From: Kocuria dechangensis | Lineage (GTDB): Bacteria > Actinomycetota > Actinomycetes > Actinomycetales > Micrococcaceae | DNA length: 44,604 nt | Direction of reading: 5' to 3' | Assembly: GCF_014636775.1 (NCBI RefSeq) | Contig: NZ_BMEQ01000027.1 | Location: forward strand, 1-44,604 | Shown here: in pieces, positions 7,291-15,077 of the stretch | Layout of the letters: each line of letters opens with the position of its first letter | How positions within the stretch are numbered: the stretch's first letter is position 1 | Notes under the pieces: generated by a model | What the model was told of the DNA's origin: nothing | The model's database searches: none | The model's input: the letters and a program-made list of their open reading frames with translations, nothing else | Made by a program: the position numbers and the translations under genes

Positions 7291-7374
7291 CCCCCCCCCT
7301 ACCTGGGCCGGAGGGCATGTCGCCAAGGCGCCGGGACGAATGCCGTACGGATCCGTGAAGCCATCACCCCGAAC

Positions 7375-7749
7375 CTGCTCAGCCAGATCGTCGCCGGGCT
7401 CTCCATCCTGATCCTCCGCGCGGTCTTCGTCATGGACGTGTTCTTCTTTCACCCCCGCGAGCTCTATAAGTTCACGCTCATCGAGCCCGAGGACGTGGGT
7501 GCGGTGCGGACCTCGGCCATCAACGTCGGCTTCTACAACCCCACCTACGCCCTGGGCCTGATCACCGGTCTCATCCTGCTGCGCACCGTTTGGGTCGAGG
7601 CCGGCCAGGCCCTGGTGCTGTTCTGCTGCGCGGCCCATGTCATCCTGGGGATCGTTCTCTACGTCTCCGAGCGACGTCTGTGGGCCGGCGCCCTGCTGCA
7701 GTCCGTCCCTCCGGCGATCGTGCTGGTGACCTACGGGACCCGGGAATGA
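7375..7749 (+). CDS. DUF1304-like integral membrane protein, possibly 5'-truncated
   Basis: The frame encodes a four-helix membrane protein of the DUF1304 type. It reads SQIVAGLSILILRAVFVMDV (helix 1), FFFHPRELYKFTLIEPEDVG, then GFYNPTYALGLITGLILLRT (helix 2) and two further helices to the stop at 7747-7749. Homology with the family starts at about SQIVAGL, yet no ATG, GTG or TTG lies in frame just upstream; the first ATG is at 7432, inside the first helix. The 5' end abuts the poly-C junction of the recombinase relic, so the original start was probably lost. The coordinate given begins at a CTG (7375) and is only nominal. Function unknown. Confidence 0.6.
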   Translation: MLSQIVAGLSILILRAVFVMDVFFFHPRELYKFTLIEPEDVGAVRTSAINVGFYNPTYALGLITGLILLRTVWVEAGQALVLFCCAAHVILGIVLYVSERRLWAGALLQSVPPAIVLVTYGTRE

Positions 7750-8077
7750 CCGCCACCCCGCACCGACCACACGACGAGAACCCCCTTGTGAAGCGGACAG
7801 GAATCGTGGTCGTACACCTATCGCGGAAGCTTGCCGATGAGTCCACTTGCCAGTCCCTGCGGCAGCTCCCGCGGTCATCAGCCCACCCTGATGACAGCCA
7901 TGACGGCGGCCGGCGCCCCGGCCGCTTGACGTCATCCAGGTGATGCGGGGATCCCGACGCCCCCGGCGGCGGAGGCCGAACGCTCAGCTTGACGCTCCAG
8001 GCCCATCACCGCTCCCAGCGGACCGAGGGCCTGAGCCGCTCATCGGCGCGGGTGCACCGGCCGTGCGCCAGTGCCCG
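7750..8077. other. Intergenic, nothing recognised
   Basis: This stretch between the DUF1304-like gene and the convergent methyltransferase gene contains only low-information open frames with no start signals and no protein motif I recognise. Confidence 0.4.
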
Positions 8078-8842
8078 TCAGGCTTGCGCGAGCACGATCG
8101 GCTGGTAGTAGCCGCTCACCTCAGGCATCAGCCATTCGACTGCCGTGAACCCGGTCGACACCAGCAGACTCTCGAGCCTCGCCCGTGGCAGGGCCCGGTA
8201 GCGCGTCGTCCCCGAGCGCGCCCGCCATGATCCCGCCGTGTCCTCGGTGAAGGTGAACAGCTCGATGTCCACGTACTCCGCGTCCGCCGACCACCGCCAT
8301 ACCTGACCCGACCCGTGTCGCGACCCGACCTCCCCGTGGACCGAGATCGGCACCCCGTCAGGTCGAGTGCGTCTCAACGCGTCAAAGTCGCGCAGGGAGA
8401 CGAGCAACAGCCCACCCGGTCGCAGGCACGCACGGACACTGCGCAGGGCACGGTGCAGGTGCTCGTCGGTGAGCAGGTGCGGCAGTGCGTTGTCGCAGGA
8501 GATCACCACGTCGAAGGCCCCTTCAACGTGGTCGCGGAGGTCGCGGACGTCGCAGACCCTGAAATCAACCTCGATCCCTCTCTCGGCCCCCTCCACCCGG
8601 GCCCGGTCAACTGCCGCCTGGCTCACGTCGGTGGCTGTCACCCCGTATCCCAGCCTCGCCAGCGGCAGGGCCTGGGTTCCGATGCCGCACGTGCAGTCCA
8701 GCAGGCGCCCCTCGGTGATCCCGCGCTGCGCGAGGATGCCGGCGATGACCTGCCCATGCCACTGAGCCGCTGACCACCAGTGACCGAAGAGCAGGTGATA
8801 CTCGGAGGCGAGGGCGTCATAGAACTGTGCCGGGGTTGCCAT
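8078..8842 (-). CDS. Class I SAM-dependent methyltransferase
   Basis: This 254-aa soluble protein starts MATPAQFYDALASEYHLLFG. It has motif I LLDCTCGIGTQALPLARLGY (the E/DxGxGxG-type SAM loop, here D-C-T-C-G-I-G-T), TATDVSQAAVDRAR (acidic ribose-binding strand), DFRVCDVRDL (adenine side) and FDVVISCDNALPHLL (motif IV). CLRPGGLLLVSLRDFD is the usual post-motif III strand. The GxGT loop and CDNALPHL resemble glycine/sarcosine N-methyltransferase-like and related small-molecule methyltransferases; the substrate cannot be told from sequence. An IS3 remnant ends only 20 bases upstream of the start, so its native promoter has been replaced or shortened. Confidence 0.88.
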   Translation of the reverse strand: MATPAQFYDALASEYHLLFGHWWSAAQWHGQVIAGILAQRGITEGRLLDCTCGIGTQALPLARLGYGVTATDVSQAAVDRARVEGAERGIEVDFRVCDVRDLRDHVEGAFDVVISCDNALPHLLTDEHLHRALRSVRACLRPGGLLLVSLRDFDALRRTRPDGVPISVHGEVGSRHGSGQVWRWSADAEYVDIELFTFTEDTAGSWRARSGTTRYRALPRARLESLLVSTGFTAVEWLMPEVSGYYQPIVLAQA

Positions 8843-8861
8843 ACCTGTAAGACCTTGCCTT

Positions 8862-9026
8862 CTCGGCCTGCCCGACCCAATTCCACAGCGTCTCCGGGTT
8901 CAACCCCTGCTGCTGGGCGACCCGGGCCAGTGCCCCGGGCTTGGTGGCCGGATCACGGCGGGCCTCCACCGACATGCGGGTCGCGCGCTCACGCACCTCG
9001 CCCGGGTACTTTTCCGGCGCTGACAT
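8862..9026 (-). pseudogene. IS3-family OrfA fragment
   Basis: From ATG 9026 the frame reads MSAPEKYPGEVRERATRMSV and then ARVAQQQGLNPETLWNWVGQ, the N-terminal helix-turn-helix domain of an IS3-family OrfA (the same type reads GVNPETLRGWVKQAE in intact elements). The match ends after about 55 residues, and the frame then runs into unrelated sequence before the methyltransferase start. OrfB with the DDE catalytic core is absent, so this is a dead remnant. Confidence 0.8.
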
Positions 9027-9304
9027 GACTCTCATCCTCCCGTGGAATGAACGCCTCAACCAGACAGTGAAGATAGTCCTGGGCGGCTCGGCCAGTCTGA
9101 CCTGCTACTAAACTGACGCGCCCTGTGGGGTGCTGTCCTGGACGGGACTGGTCGGCTTGGCCGGGTCCGCTCGTTCTGCCGGGCATGGCCGGACCGGGCG
9201 GGGATGTGACTTCATAGGACCCTGCCTCAGAGACCACGGTGCCTCATCACTGTTGTGTCCGCCCGGCCCGGTTCGGTCATCCAACTCAAGGAGACTGTTC
9301 CAGG
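9027..9304 (+). ncRNA. Non-coding left end of IS110 element, candidate bridge RNA region
   Basis: The 278 bases between the IS3 scrap and the IS110 transposase start carry no gene. IS110-group elements encode a structured bridge RNA in the non-coding DNA upstream of the transposase. Here a GC-rich imperfect inverted repeat, GCCGGGTCCG (about 9161-9170) with CCGGACCGGGC (about 9189-9199), gives one plausible stem. The octamer ATAGGACC occurs at 9214-9221 and again across the transposase stop at 10369-10376. The exact ends of the element and of any RNA are not resolved. Confidence 0.35.
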
Positions 9305-10372
9305 ATGACTGCTCAACTCCCGACGCGGCAACCGGTCATCGGTGGCGTCGATGCACACAAGGACACTCACCACGCCGTGGTCCTCGATGACCGCGGCGTC
9401 CGGCTCAGCGACCAGGCGTTTCCCGCCACTACAGCCGGCTACCGCTGTCTGCTGGAGTGGATGAAAGATCTCGGGGACCTCCATCGAGTCGGGATCGAAT
9501 CGACCGGCTCCTACGCCGCTGGCCTCACTCGGTTCCTGCAGGAATCCGGTGTAGAGGTCATCGAGGTAAATCAGCCACACCCACACACCCGAGCCCGCAA
9601 GGGCAAGGACGACGCGATCGACGCCGAAGCCGCTGCCCGCAAAGTGCTCTCCGATGAGGCCTCAGGCACCCCCAAGACCACGACAGGGGTCATCGAGTCG
9701 GTTCGACTGCTGCGGGTCGCCCGTGAATCCGAGAGGCACGCCCGCACGGTGGCACTGCTGCAGCTCCAGGACGTGCTCGTCACCGCCCCGGCCCCGTTGC
9801 GCGAGCAGATCACCGCCACCTCGGGGCGGGCAAGGGCCACCCAATGTGCCAAGCTCCGCCCCGATGTCTCGCGGCTGACCGAGCCGACCCAGGCCGCGAA
9901 GATGACACTGCGCACCCTGGCGCGGCGGGTCGAGGAGCTCCAGTCTGAGATCACCGGCATCGACGCCCACCTCAGTGCCATGGTCCGAGCAGCAGCTCCC
10001 CGACTGACCAGCAGAGTCGGAATCGGCACCGTCCACGCCTCGCAGCTTCTCGTCACCGCAGGGCAGAACATTGACCGGGTCACCTCCGAGGCTGCCTTCG
10101 CTCGTCTGTGCGGGGTCGCCCCGATTCCCGTTTCCTCGGGGAAGACGCAACGGATGCGCCTGCACCGCGGAGGAGATCGTCAGGCCAACCGAGCTCTGCA
10201 TCTCATCGCTGTCTGCCGGTTGCGCCACGATCAGCGGACCCGCGACTACGCACCACGTCGACTGGCCGAGGGCCTGTCCAAGAGAGACGTCCTGCGATGC
10301 CTCAAACCCTTCATCGCCCGAGAAGTCTTCAACGATCTTCGCCACGACCTCGCAGCCCTTGACGGCCTATAG
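9305..10372 (+). mobile_element. IS110-family transposase
   Basis: This 355-aa protein starts at ATG 9305 (MTAQLPTRQPVIGGVDAHKD), with AAGGAG about 10 bases upstream. The N-terminal RuvC-like DEDD domain shows Asp in GGVDAHKDTH, Glu in GIESTGSYAAG and the Asp pair in KGKDDAIDAEAAAR. A coiled segment covers about 170-230. The C-terminal Tnp domain shows AAFARLCGVAPIPVSSGKTQ and RGGDRQANRALHLI, where the conserved Ser of the VxxSSGK block is the proposed nucleophile. The frame is intact and all key residues are present, so the element may be active. The stop codon lies inside the repeated octamer ATAGGACC. Confidence 0.93.
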
Positions 10373-10619
10373 GACCGTCCCGTCACGGGACAGGGAGCCG
10401 ATCGGGCGGATGTCGCCGGCCACCGTGCACAGACCAGGACGCCCGCTACGCCGCCGCCGAGGCCGACCAGCTGTGGGACTCCGGCGACCGGCGCGCCCGC
10501 CTCGCGGCGCGACTCAGCACCCTGCTCGGGGCCGGCTCCGAAGGGCGGGAAGCTGCTAGAGGCGATCCTGCTCAACGACCGGTGTTGATCCGCCCAGCGC
10601 GGTGCCCGATCCCGGGGCC
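10373..10619 (+). pseudogene. Gene relic of unknown type downstream of IS110
   Basis: A frame from about 10434 reads QDARYAAAEADQLWDSGDRR and then ARLAARLSTLLGAGSEGREA. Its composition and helical pattern look like genuine protein sequence (possibly part of a relaxase or other plasmid protein), but no start is present and it decays into low-complexity sequence. I cannot name the family. The IS110 right end is immediately upstream, so the insertion probably removed the front of this gene. Confidence 0.3.
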
Positions 10620-10931
10620 TCACCTCACGGATCGGCAGGCGGGCTCGCTCGTGTAGGTGGGGATCACTTCGTCGTCTTCGGGGCGTTCCCGCACGGAACG
10701 GTGGATGACGGTAGCCAGCACCGCGGTGATGACCGCTTCGTCGTCTTCGGGGCGTTCCCGCACGGGACTCCACCGGCTGAGGGAACTCCCGAGGTTGCCG
10801 ACCGGTGAGGTGTTGTGTCGGGGCTGTTCCAGGGGCGGGGCCGGCACCCCTCGATCGGTGCCCTCGATCTCCCGGAACGCCGGCTGTGCAAGCGGTGTGG
10901 TGCTGGGGGGAATGCTGGTTGGCGTGGTCAT
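10620..10931 (-). CDS. Hypothetical 103-aa protein with an internal duplication
   Basis: ATG 10931 (MTTPTSIPPSTTPLAQPAFR) is preceded by TAGGGA about nine bases upstream. The protein is proline- and threonine-rich at its start. Its second half contains VRERPEDDEAVITAVL and then VRERPEDDEVIPTYT, encoded by two 30-bp direct repeats (10667-10696 and 10736-10765). No domain is recognised. The duplication could mark recent slippage, or it could be a regulatory repeat read by chance as protein. Moderate to low confidence that it is a gene. Confidence 0.35.
   Translation of the reverse strand: MTTPTSIPPSTTPLAQPAFREIEGTDRGVPAPPLEQPRHNTSPVGNLGSSLSRWSPVRERPEDDEAVITAVLATVIHRSVRERPEDDEVIPTYTSEPACRSVR
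10667..10765. repeat. 30-bp direct repeat pair
   Basis: A 30-bp sequence that begins CTTCGTCGTCTTCGGGGCGT occurs at 10667-10696 and again at 10736-10765, start to start 69 bases apart. The 39 bases between are partly similar in their second half (GATGACG versus GATGACC), so the unit may be a 69-bp tandem duplication that has drifted. Confidence 0.7.
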
Positions 10932-11051
10932 CGCGTTTCCCTACGTCGTTGTAGTGGTGTGCTGGGCCGGTGTCCGCCCAGGCAGGGCGTGAGGGCCCCG
11001 GTGAAGGGACCCGCTTCTCGGACCCCGTGGTCCGTCGTGGGGCCTGGGGGT

Positions 11052-11177
11052 CTTGGGGCACACCCCGCTGGTGAGCACGTCCACCAGCGCCTCCCCAGGC
11101 CCCGGACTGGGTACCAGGATGGTGTCGACGGTGGCGGAGGCGTTCTTCGCCGTCACGGCGGCTTTGAGCTCGTGCAC
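11052..11177 (-). pseudogene. Zinc alcohol dehydrogenase N-terminal relic
   Basis: The minus-strand frame reads VHELKAAVTAKNASATVDTI and LVPSPGPGEALVDVLTSGVC, then decays at PKTPRP. This is the N-terminus of a medium-chain zinc alcohol dehydrogenase; in mycothiol-dependent formaldehyde dehydrogenase and relatives the same stretch reads VxAVVTxxKGxxVxVxTIxVPDPGPGEALVxVxxCGVCHTDL. The zinc-binding GVCHTD has become GVCPKT. Only about 42 residues survive and the rest of the gene is absent. Confidence 0.7.
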
Positions 11178-11235
11178 ACGGTGACTGTTTTTCAGGATGG
11201 ACTTCGTCTCCACCCGGGGCCGAGTCCCGGTGTGG

Positions 11236-11445
11236 TCAGGCGATGGGTGGTCGAGGTGGTGAGGACGTGGCGGCGCTGTCAGTCGGTGACGTCGAGCTGG
11301 AGGCCCTCCAGGGGAGGGCGTGGAGTCGCCCCGAGGTTCCGTAGGGATGCGAGGTGACGGTGACAGCACTGTAGGCGGCCGAAGTAGGCGTTGAGACGGA
11401 CCAGTCGTTGAGAATGCCCATAAGAAGGCGGCGCACAGAATTCAT
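11236..11445 (-). CDS. Possible small protein with strong ribosome binding site
   Basis: AGGAGGTCCACC precedes ATG 11445, a near-ideal ribosome binding site, and opens a 69-aa frame that starts MNSVRRLLMGILNDWSVSTP. The first half is coherent, while the second half is serine/threonine/proline-rich and resembles a shifted frame. It may be the beginning of a gene that was frameshifted or cut before the alcohol dehydrogenase relic downstream (same strand). No family recognised. Confidence 0.35.
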   Translation of the reverse strand: MNSVRRLLMGILNDWSVSTPTSAAYSAVTVTSHPYGTSGRLHALPWRASSSTSPTDSAATSSPPRPPIA

Positions 11446-11790
11446 GGTGGACCTCCTGGCGTGGTGATCTTTAAGGTCGTGCGGACAAGGACCGACGTCG
11501 CCCCTGCACGGCCGAAGGTGGGCAAACCCAGAGCCGAGTGGTAGGTGAGGAGCGGCCGGCGATCAGACGTGGACTGACATCAGCCGGGGGGACAAGAGCG
11601 CGAACACGGCATCTGCACATAACGCAACATTACGCGTAATGCGCAACGCGACGGCATGGGGAAAGTTTCCGCGGGAGCTCAAGCCTCTGTCAAGAGATTC
11701 CCGAGAACATCCCCTGGAGTCACGTCACGCCCTGTCCGCAGGAACCTCCCCCGGAACCCGACATCCGGCCTCGACAGGACGACCAGCATG
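11446..11790. other. Intergenic with a palindromic operator-like site
   Basis: No gene is present. The stretch separates the minus-strand small ORF and the plus-strand IclR relic and should hold their promoters. It contains the palindrome ATTACGCGTAAT (11629-11640), listed separately. Confidence 0.4.
11629..11640. promoter_or_regulatory. Perfect 12-bp palindrome ATTACGCGTAAT
   Basis: ATTACGCGTAAT sits in an AT-richer island (CATAACGCAACATTACGCGT) and is bracketed by CGCAAC on the left and GCGCAACG on the right. It lies about 150 bases upstream of the IclR relic. Regulators of this type usually bind such palindromes before their own gene, so an operator is a reasonable inference, now possibly orphaned. 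Confidence 0.4.
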
Positions 11791-11940
11791 ATCGCCCGAG
11801 AAAATTCCTCGTCGCGCCCGCCCTTCGTTCCTGAGAATCAGACAGTCAGGGACGGGGTGACGCCCGGCAGCGTCCAGTCCGTTGATCGAGCCATCAACAT
11901 CCTGGAGTTAATGAGTCACTCGGGTAGCGCCAGAGAATCG
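11791..11940 (+). pseudogene. IclR-family regulator, N-terminal fragment
   Basis: From ATG 11791 (MIARENSSSRPPFVPENQTV) the frame reaches GSVQSVDRAINILELMSHSG, the opening helix of the IclR winged-helix domain (usual form VQSVDRALxILExLA). The match stops after SHSG, and the next bases are foreign, ending at a TAG about 12 codons later. Recognition helix and ligand domain are missing, so it is non-functional. Confidence 0.72.
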
Positions 11941-12334
11941 TTCCTTGGAAGTGGTTTCAATAGTTCGGATGCGGGGTAGCGAGGCCCGGGGCTGGTCGAT
12001 CGTGGTCGCCATGACGAGGCTCATGGTGGTGAATGATCCCTGTGGGCATTGCGGTTTGGGGCAGGTGTCAAGGTGCTTGTGCCAGGGCAAGCCCGCCAGG
12101 GCCCGGCAACAGGGCAGGCACCCCCGCACCGGGTGCGCATCGCGCCGCGTCAGAACCCTTCGGCCCGCCTCTGGGTTTCGGCACCTAGTCCAGCGCCGGG
12201 GATCGCGATCCCGCATCGCAGTTCCGTGAAGATCCCATCCGCCGACCCCTCTGTCGACATCTGATATATAAGCCTTACACTGGATCGGAATCCGTCGGAG
12301 GATCGATCACGAACTTGATGAGGAGTAGAACCGC
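11941..12334. other. Junk-like segment and promoter of the aminotransferase operon
   Basis: The first 300 bases carry no recognisable gene; they look like the inner part of a lost insertion that cut the IclR gene. The end holds a likely promoter: TGATATATAAG (about 12264-12274) and TACACT (about 12279-12284) as a possible -10, about 50 bases before the start, then GAGGAG as ribosome binding site. Confidence 0.4.
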
Positions 12335-13534
12335 ATGCGGCCACTTGCGCACCGGCTCGAACGGCTGGGCACCGAAACCGCCTTCAGCGTCGCCCAGGCC
12401 GCGGCCGCCTGGAAGGCGAAGGGGAACCGCGTGTACCCCTTCCACCTCGGCGACATCAACATCCCCACGGCCCCCCACATCGTCGAGGCGATGGACCGGG
12501 CCATCGCCGACGGCTACACGGGCTACTGTCCCGGTCCCGGCATCCCGCAGCTGCGGGAGGCCCTCGCCGAGGACATCGGCTCCCGTCGTGGCATCGGCCT
12601 CACCCCCGACAACGTCGTCGTGATGACGGGCGGCAAGCCCGTCATCACGAAGTTCCTGCAGGCGGTGATGAACCCCGGCGAGGAGGTGCTCTACCCGAAC
12701 CCCGGCTTCCCGATCTACGAGTCGCAGATCGAGTACCTCGGCGGCACGGCCGTGCCCTACCGCTACCTCCCCACGAAGGAGGGCTTCGCGATCGACCTCG
12801 ACCAGGTGCGCGCCTCGATCACCCCGAACACGGTCGCCATCATCTACAACGACCTGCAGAACCCCATCTCGGCCGAGTCGACGGCGGCCGAGCGCGAGGC
12901 CGTTGCGCAGCTCGCCCAGGAGCACAATCTCTGGGTGCTGTCCGACGAGGCCTACTTCGAGACCCGCTACGAAGGGGTCTCCAGCTCGATCGCCTCACTT
13001 CCCGGCATGGCCGAGCGCACCGTCATCCTCTACACGTTCAGCAAGAAGTTCGCCATGACCGGCTCCCGGCTCGGCTGCGCCGTCGCGCCGCTGGAGATCG
13101 CCAAGGTGCTCAGCACGCTCAACACCAACGACGAGTCGTGCACCACGCACTACGTGCAGTGGGCCGGCATCGAAGCACTGCGTGGTCCCCAAGAACCCGT
13201 GCAACAGATGCTCGACACCCTGCGTGAGCGCCGGGACGCCGCCTGTGAGCTGCTGAACGCCATCCCCGGCATGCACGTGGCCGTACCACAGTCGACGTTC
13301 TACCTGTTCCCCGACGTCACCGACGCGATGGAGCGCATGGGCTGCACGGCAGTCGGCGACTTCGCCACGGCGGCCCTGCACCAGACCGGGGTCTCCTTCT
13401 GCACGCGTGAGCACTTCGGCCGGCGCCAGCCCGGGGAGCAGCGGCAGTACATCCGGCTCGCCTACTCGGGCATCGACGTCGCCGACATCCGCCAGGGCCT
13501 GGGCCGTCTGCGCGAGTGGATCGAGACGGCATGA
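12335..13534 (+). CDS. PLP-dependent class I/II aminotransferase
   Basis: This 399-aa protein has the aspartate-aminotransferase fold (type I). It starts MRPLAHRLERLGTETAFSVA after GAGGAG. It shows GDINIPTAPHIVEAMDRAIA (N-terminal substrate strand), MTGGKPVITKFLQAVMNPGE, DEAYFETRYEG (PLP ring Asp and Tyr), and TFSKKFAMTGSRLGCAVAPL with the Schiff-base Lys after Ser. The usual NPxNPTG motif is altered to LQNPISAES. It probably transfers an amino group from an amino acid to a keto acid in the cytoplasm. The donor is unknown. Its stop overlaps the next start (ATGA), so it is coupled to the 2-hydroxyacid dehydrogenase; together they could convert an amino acid to its 2-hydroxyacid by way of the keto acid. 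Confidence 0.9.
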   Translation: MRPLAHRLERLGTETAFSVAQAAAAWKAKGNRVYPFHLGDINIPTAPHIVEAMDRAIADGYTGYCPGPGIPQLREALAEDIGSRRGIGLTPDNVVVMTGGKPVITKFLQAVMNPGEEVLYPNPGFPIYESQIEYLGGTAVPYRYLPTKEGFAIDLDQVRASITPNTVAIIYNDLQNPISAESTAAEREAVAQLAQEHNLWVLSDEAYFETRYEGVSSSIASLPGMAERTVILYTFSKKFAMTGSRLGCAVAPLEIAKVLSTLNTNDESCTTHYVQWAGIEALRGPQEPVQQMLDTLRERRDAACELLNAIPGMHVAVPQSTFYLFPDVTDAMERMGCTAVGDFATAALHQTGVSFCTREHFGRRQPGEQRQYIRLAYSGIDVADIRQGLGRLREWIETA

Positions 13535-14490
13535 GCCGGGTCGTCGTCACGGGACGTGTGCCCGACGCCGCGATCGAGAAGCTCCGCGCCGAGCACGAGG
13601 TCGATGCCTGGCCGGGTCCGGAGTCGGTTGGCCGCGAGGAGCTCCTGCGCCGAGTAGCCGGCGCCGATGCCGTGGTGAGCCTGCTCACCGAACGCATCGA
13701 CGCCGAGCTGCTCGACGCCGCCGGCCCGCAGCTCCAGGTGGTCGCGAACGTCGCCGTCGGCTACGACAACATCGACGTGCCCGCCTGCACCGAACGGGGC
13801 ATCGTGGCCACCAACACACCCGGGGTGCTCACGGACGCCACAGCCGACATCGCACTGAGCCTCATCCTCATGGCGACCCGTCGGCTCGGCGAGGGAGAAC
13901 GGCTCATCCGCTCCGGCCAGGCCTGGAAGTGGGGCATGTTCTTCCTGCTCGGCACCAGCCTGCAGGGCAAGACCCTCGGCGTCGTCGGCATGGGCGGCAT
14001 CGGCCAGGCGACCGCGCGCCGGGCCAAGGCCTTCGGCATGGAGATCGTCTACCAGTCGCGCAGTGGGATCGACCCCAAGACCGCCGCCGAGCTGGGCGCC
14101 CGGCGCGTCGATCTCAACGAGTTGCTGGCCGTCTCCGATGTCGTGTCGCTGCACTGCCCCTACGGGCCCGCCACGCATCATCTGATCGGCGCCGAGCAGC
14201 TGACGGCGATGAAGAGCTCGGCGTACCTCGTCAACACCGCGCGCGGACCGATCGTCGACGAAGCGGCGCTGGCGTGCGCGCTGCGCGAGGGCCGGATCGC
14301 CGGTGCCGGACTGGACGTCTATGAGCACGAGCCCCGGGTGCATCCCCAGCTGCTGGAGCTCGACAACGTGGTGCTGCTGCCGCATCTGGGCTCCGCCACA
14401 GTGGAGACGCGCACCGCGATGGCGATGCTCGCCGCCGACAACGTGCTCGCCGTGCTCGGCGGGCAACGACCGCCTGCACCTATCGGCTAG
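13531..14490 (+). CDS. D-isomer-specific 2-hydroxyacid dehydrogenase
   Basis: This 319-aa protein starts at ATG 13531, overlapping the aminotransferase stop as ATGA. The NAD(P) Rossmann loop reads GVVGMGGIGQATARRAKAFG. The catalytic Arg lies in LVNTARGPIVDEAAL, the Glu in GAGLDVYEHEP and the His in VVLLPHLGSATVETR. ANVAVGYDNIDVPACTERGI belongs to the substrate-domain signature. These fit the glyoxylate/hydroxypyruvate reductase and D-lactate-type group, which interconverts 2-keto and D-2-hydroxy acids. Loop residues after the Rossmann acidic position read YQSRSGID, an Arg that often favours NADPH; this is only a hint. Coupling with the aminotransferase suggests a two-step amino-acid pathway. 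Confidence 0.92.
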   Translation: MSRVVVTGRVPDAAIEKLRAEHEVDAWPGPESVGREELLRRVAGADAVVSLLTERIDAELLDAAGPQLQVVANVAVGYDNIDVPACTERGIVATNTPGVLTDATADIALSLILMATRRLGEGERLIRSGQAWKWGMFFLLGTSLQGKTLGVVGMGGIGQATARRAKAFGMEIVYQSRSGIDPKTAAELGARRVDLNELLAVSDVVSLHCPYGPATHHLIGAEQLTAMKSSAYLVNTARGPIVDEAALACALREGRIAGAGLDVYEHEPRVHPQLLELDNVVLLPHLGSATVETRTAMAMLAADNVLAVLGGQRPPAPIG

Positions 14491-14522
14491 TACTGCAACG
14501 ACAGGGCCCAGCCCCGGCCGGG

Positions 14523-14760
14523 GTGACGATCCTGTGCCTCGACCAGCTCGGCCCGGTGATCCCACGGACGTTCCCACCGGCGCCGGACTGGCCGGTGGAC
14601 GGGCACAGGACCAAGAACGCACTGGACGACGGCCGGGCCGGAAAAGATCTGGGTCTACGGCGCGCTCCACCAGCGCCGGCGCCCGGCCCTCACCACCGGC
14701 CCCACCAGATGCCACCCCGGGGGCCGGCAATGGACTGCTGCCGGATTCACCGGACCGATA
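14523..14760 (+). pseudogene. IS630-type transposase relic, frameshifted
   Basis: The first frame reads VTILCLDQLGPVIPRTFPPA and then PDWPVDGHRTKNALDDGRAG. After a one-base shift the next frame reads PEKIWVYGALHQRRRPALTT. Intact relatives read VLCLDELGPVxPRxFPPAPGW....GHRIKAPLEYxRGPEKVWVYGALRVRDG, so this is the middle of a DDE transposase in which the catalytic Glu-type position is LDQLGP (Glu replaced by Gln). Both ends of the gene are missing. Confidence 0.65.
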
Positions 14761-14852
14761 TGACCTCACCAGCCCCTTGCACCGCGACACCCGCCCAGCA
14801 AAACCTGCCCCTCAAGACACCCCTGTCCAGTTCACCACTCCGGAGGTACCTC

Positions 14853-15077
14853 ATGCCCAACACCGTCATGCAGTGGACAAGGGTGCATGACCTCACGCAC
14901 CTGCGCCCAGGAGACGTCGTGCAGGTCCGCCTACAAAGCACCCTGCTGGTCTATCAAGGCGAGGTCGAGACCGTCGTTCCCCCACAAGGTGTTCTGTGGA
15001 TTCGCCACGGTGCGCTCCACGAGCGAAAACTCATCACAGCCAGCGAGTACGACCTTTTCACCAGCCCCTGCTCGTAG
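14853..15077 (+). CDS. Small beta-rich protein, 74 aa
   Basis: GGAGGT six bases before ATG 14853 supports this start. The protein reads MPNTVMQWTRVHDLTHLRPG, then DVVQVRLQSTLLVYQGEVET and VVPPQGVLWIRHGALHERKL, ending SPCS. The alternating pattern with LRPGDVVQV and QGEVE resembles a small SH3-like barrel. No signal peptide or membrane helix is present. Family and function were not recognised. It stands alone between IS relics. Confidence 0.6.
   Translation: MPNTVMQWTRVHDLTHLRPGDVVQVRLQSTLLVYQGEVETVVPPQGVLWIRHGALHERKLITASEYDLFTSPCS

Noticed and set aside
10667-10765. The 30-bp repeat pair as a CRISPR array
   Set aside because: Only two repeats are present, the spacer is similar to its surroundings and no cas gene is nearby.
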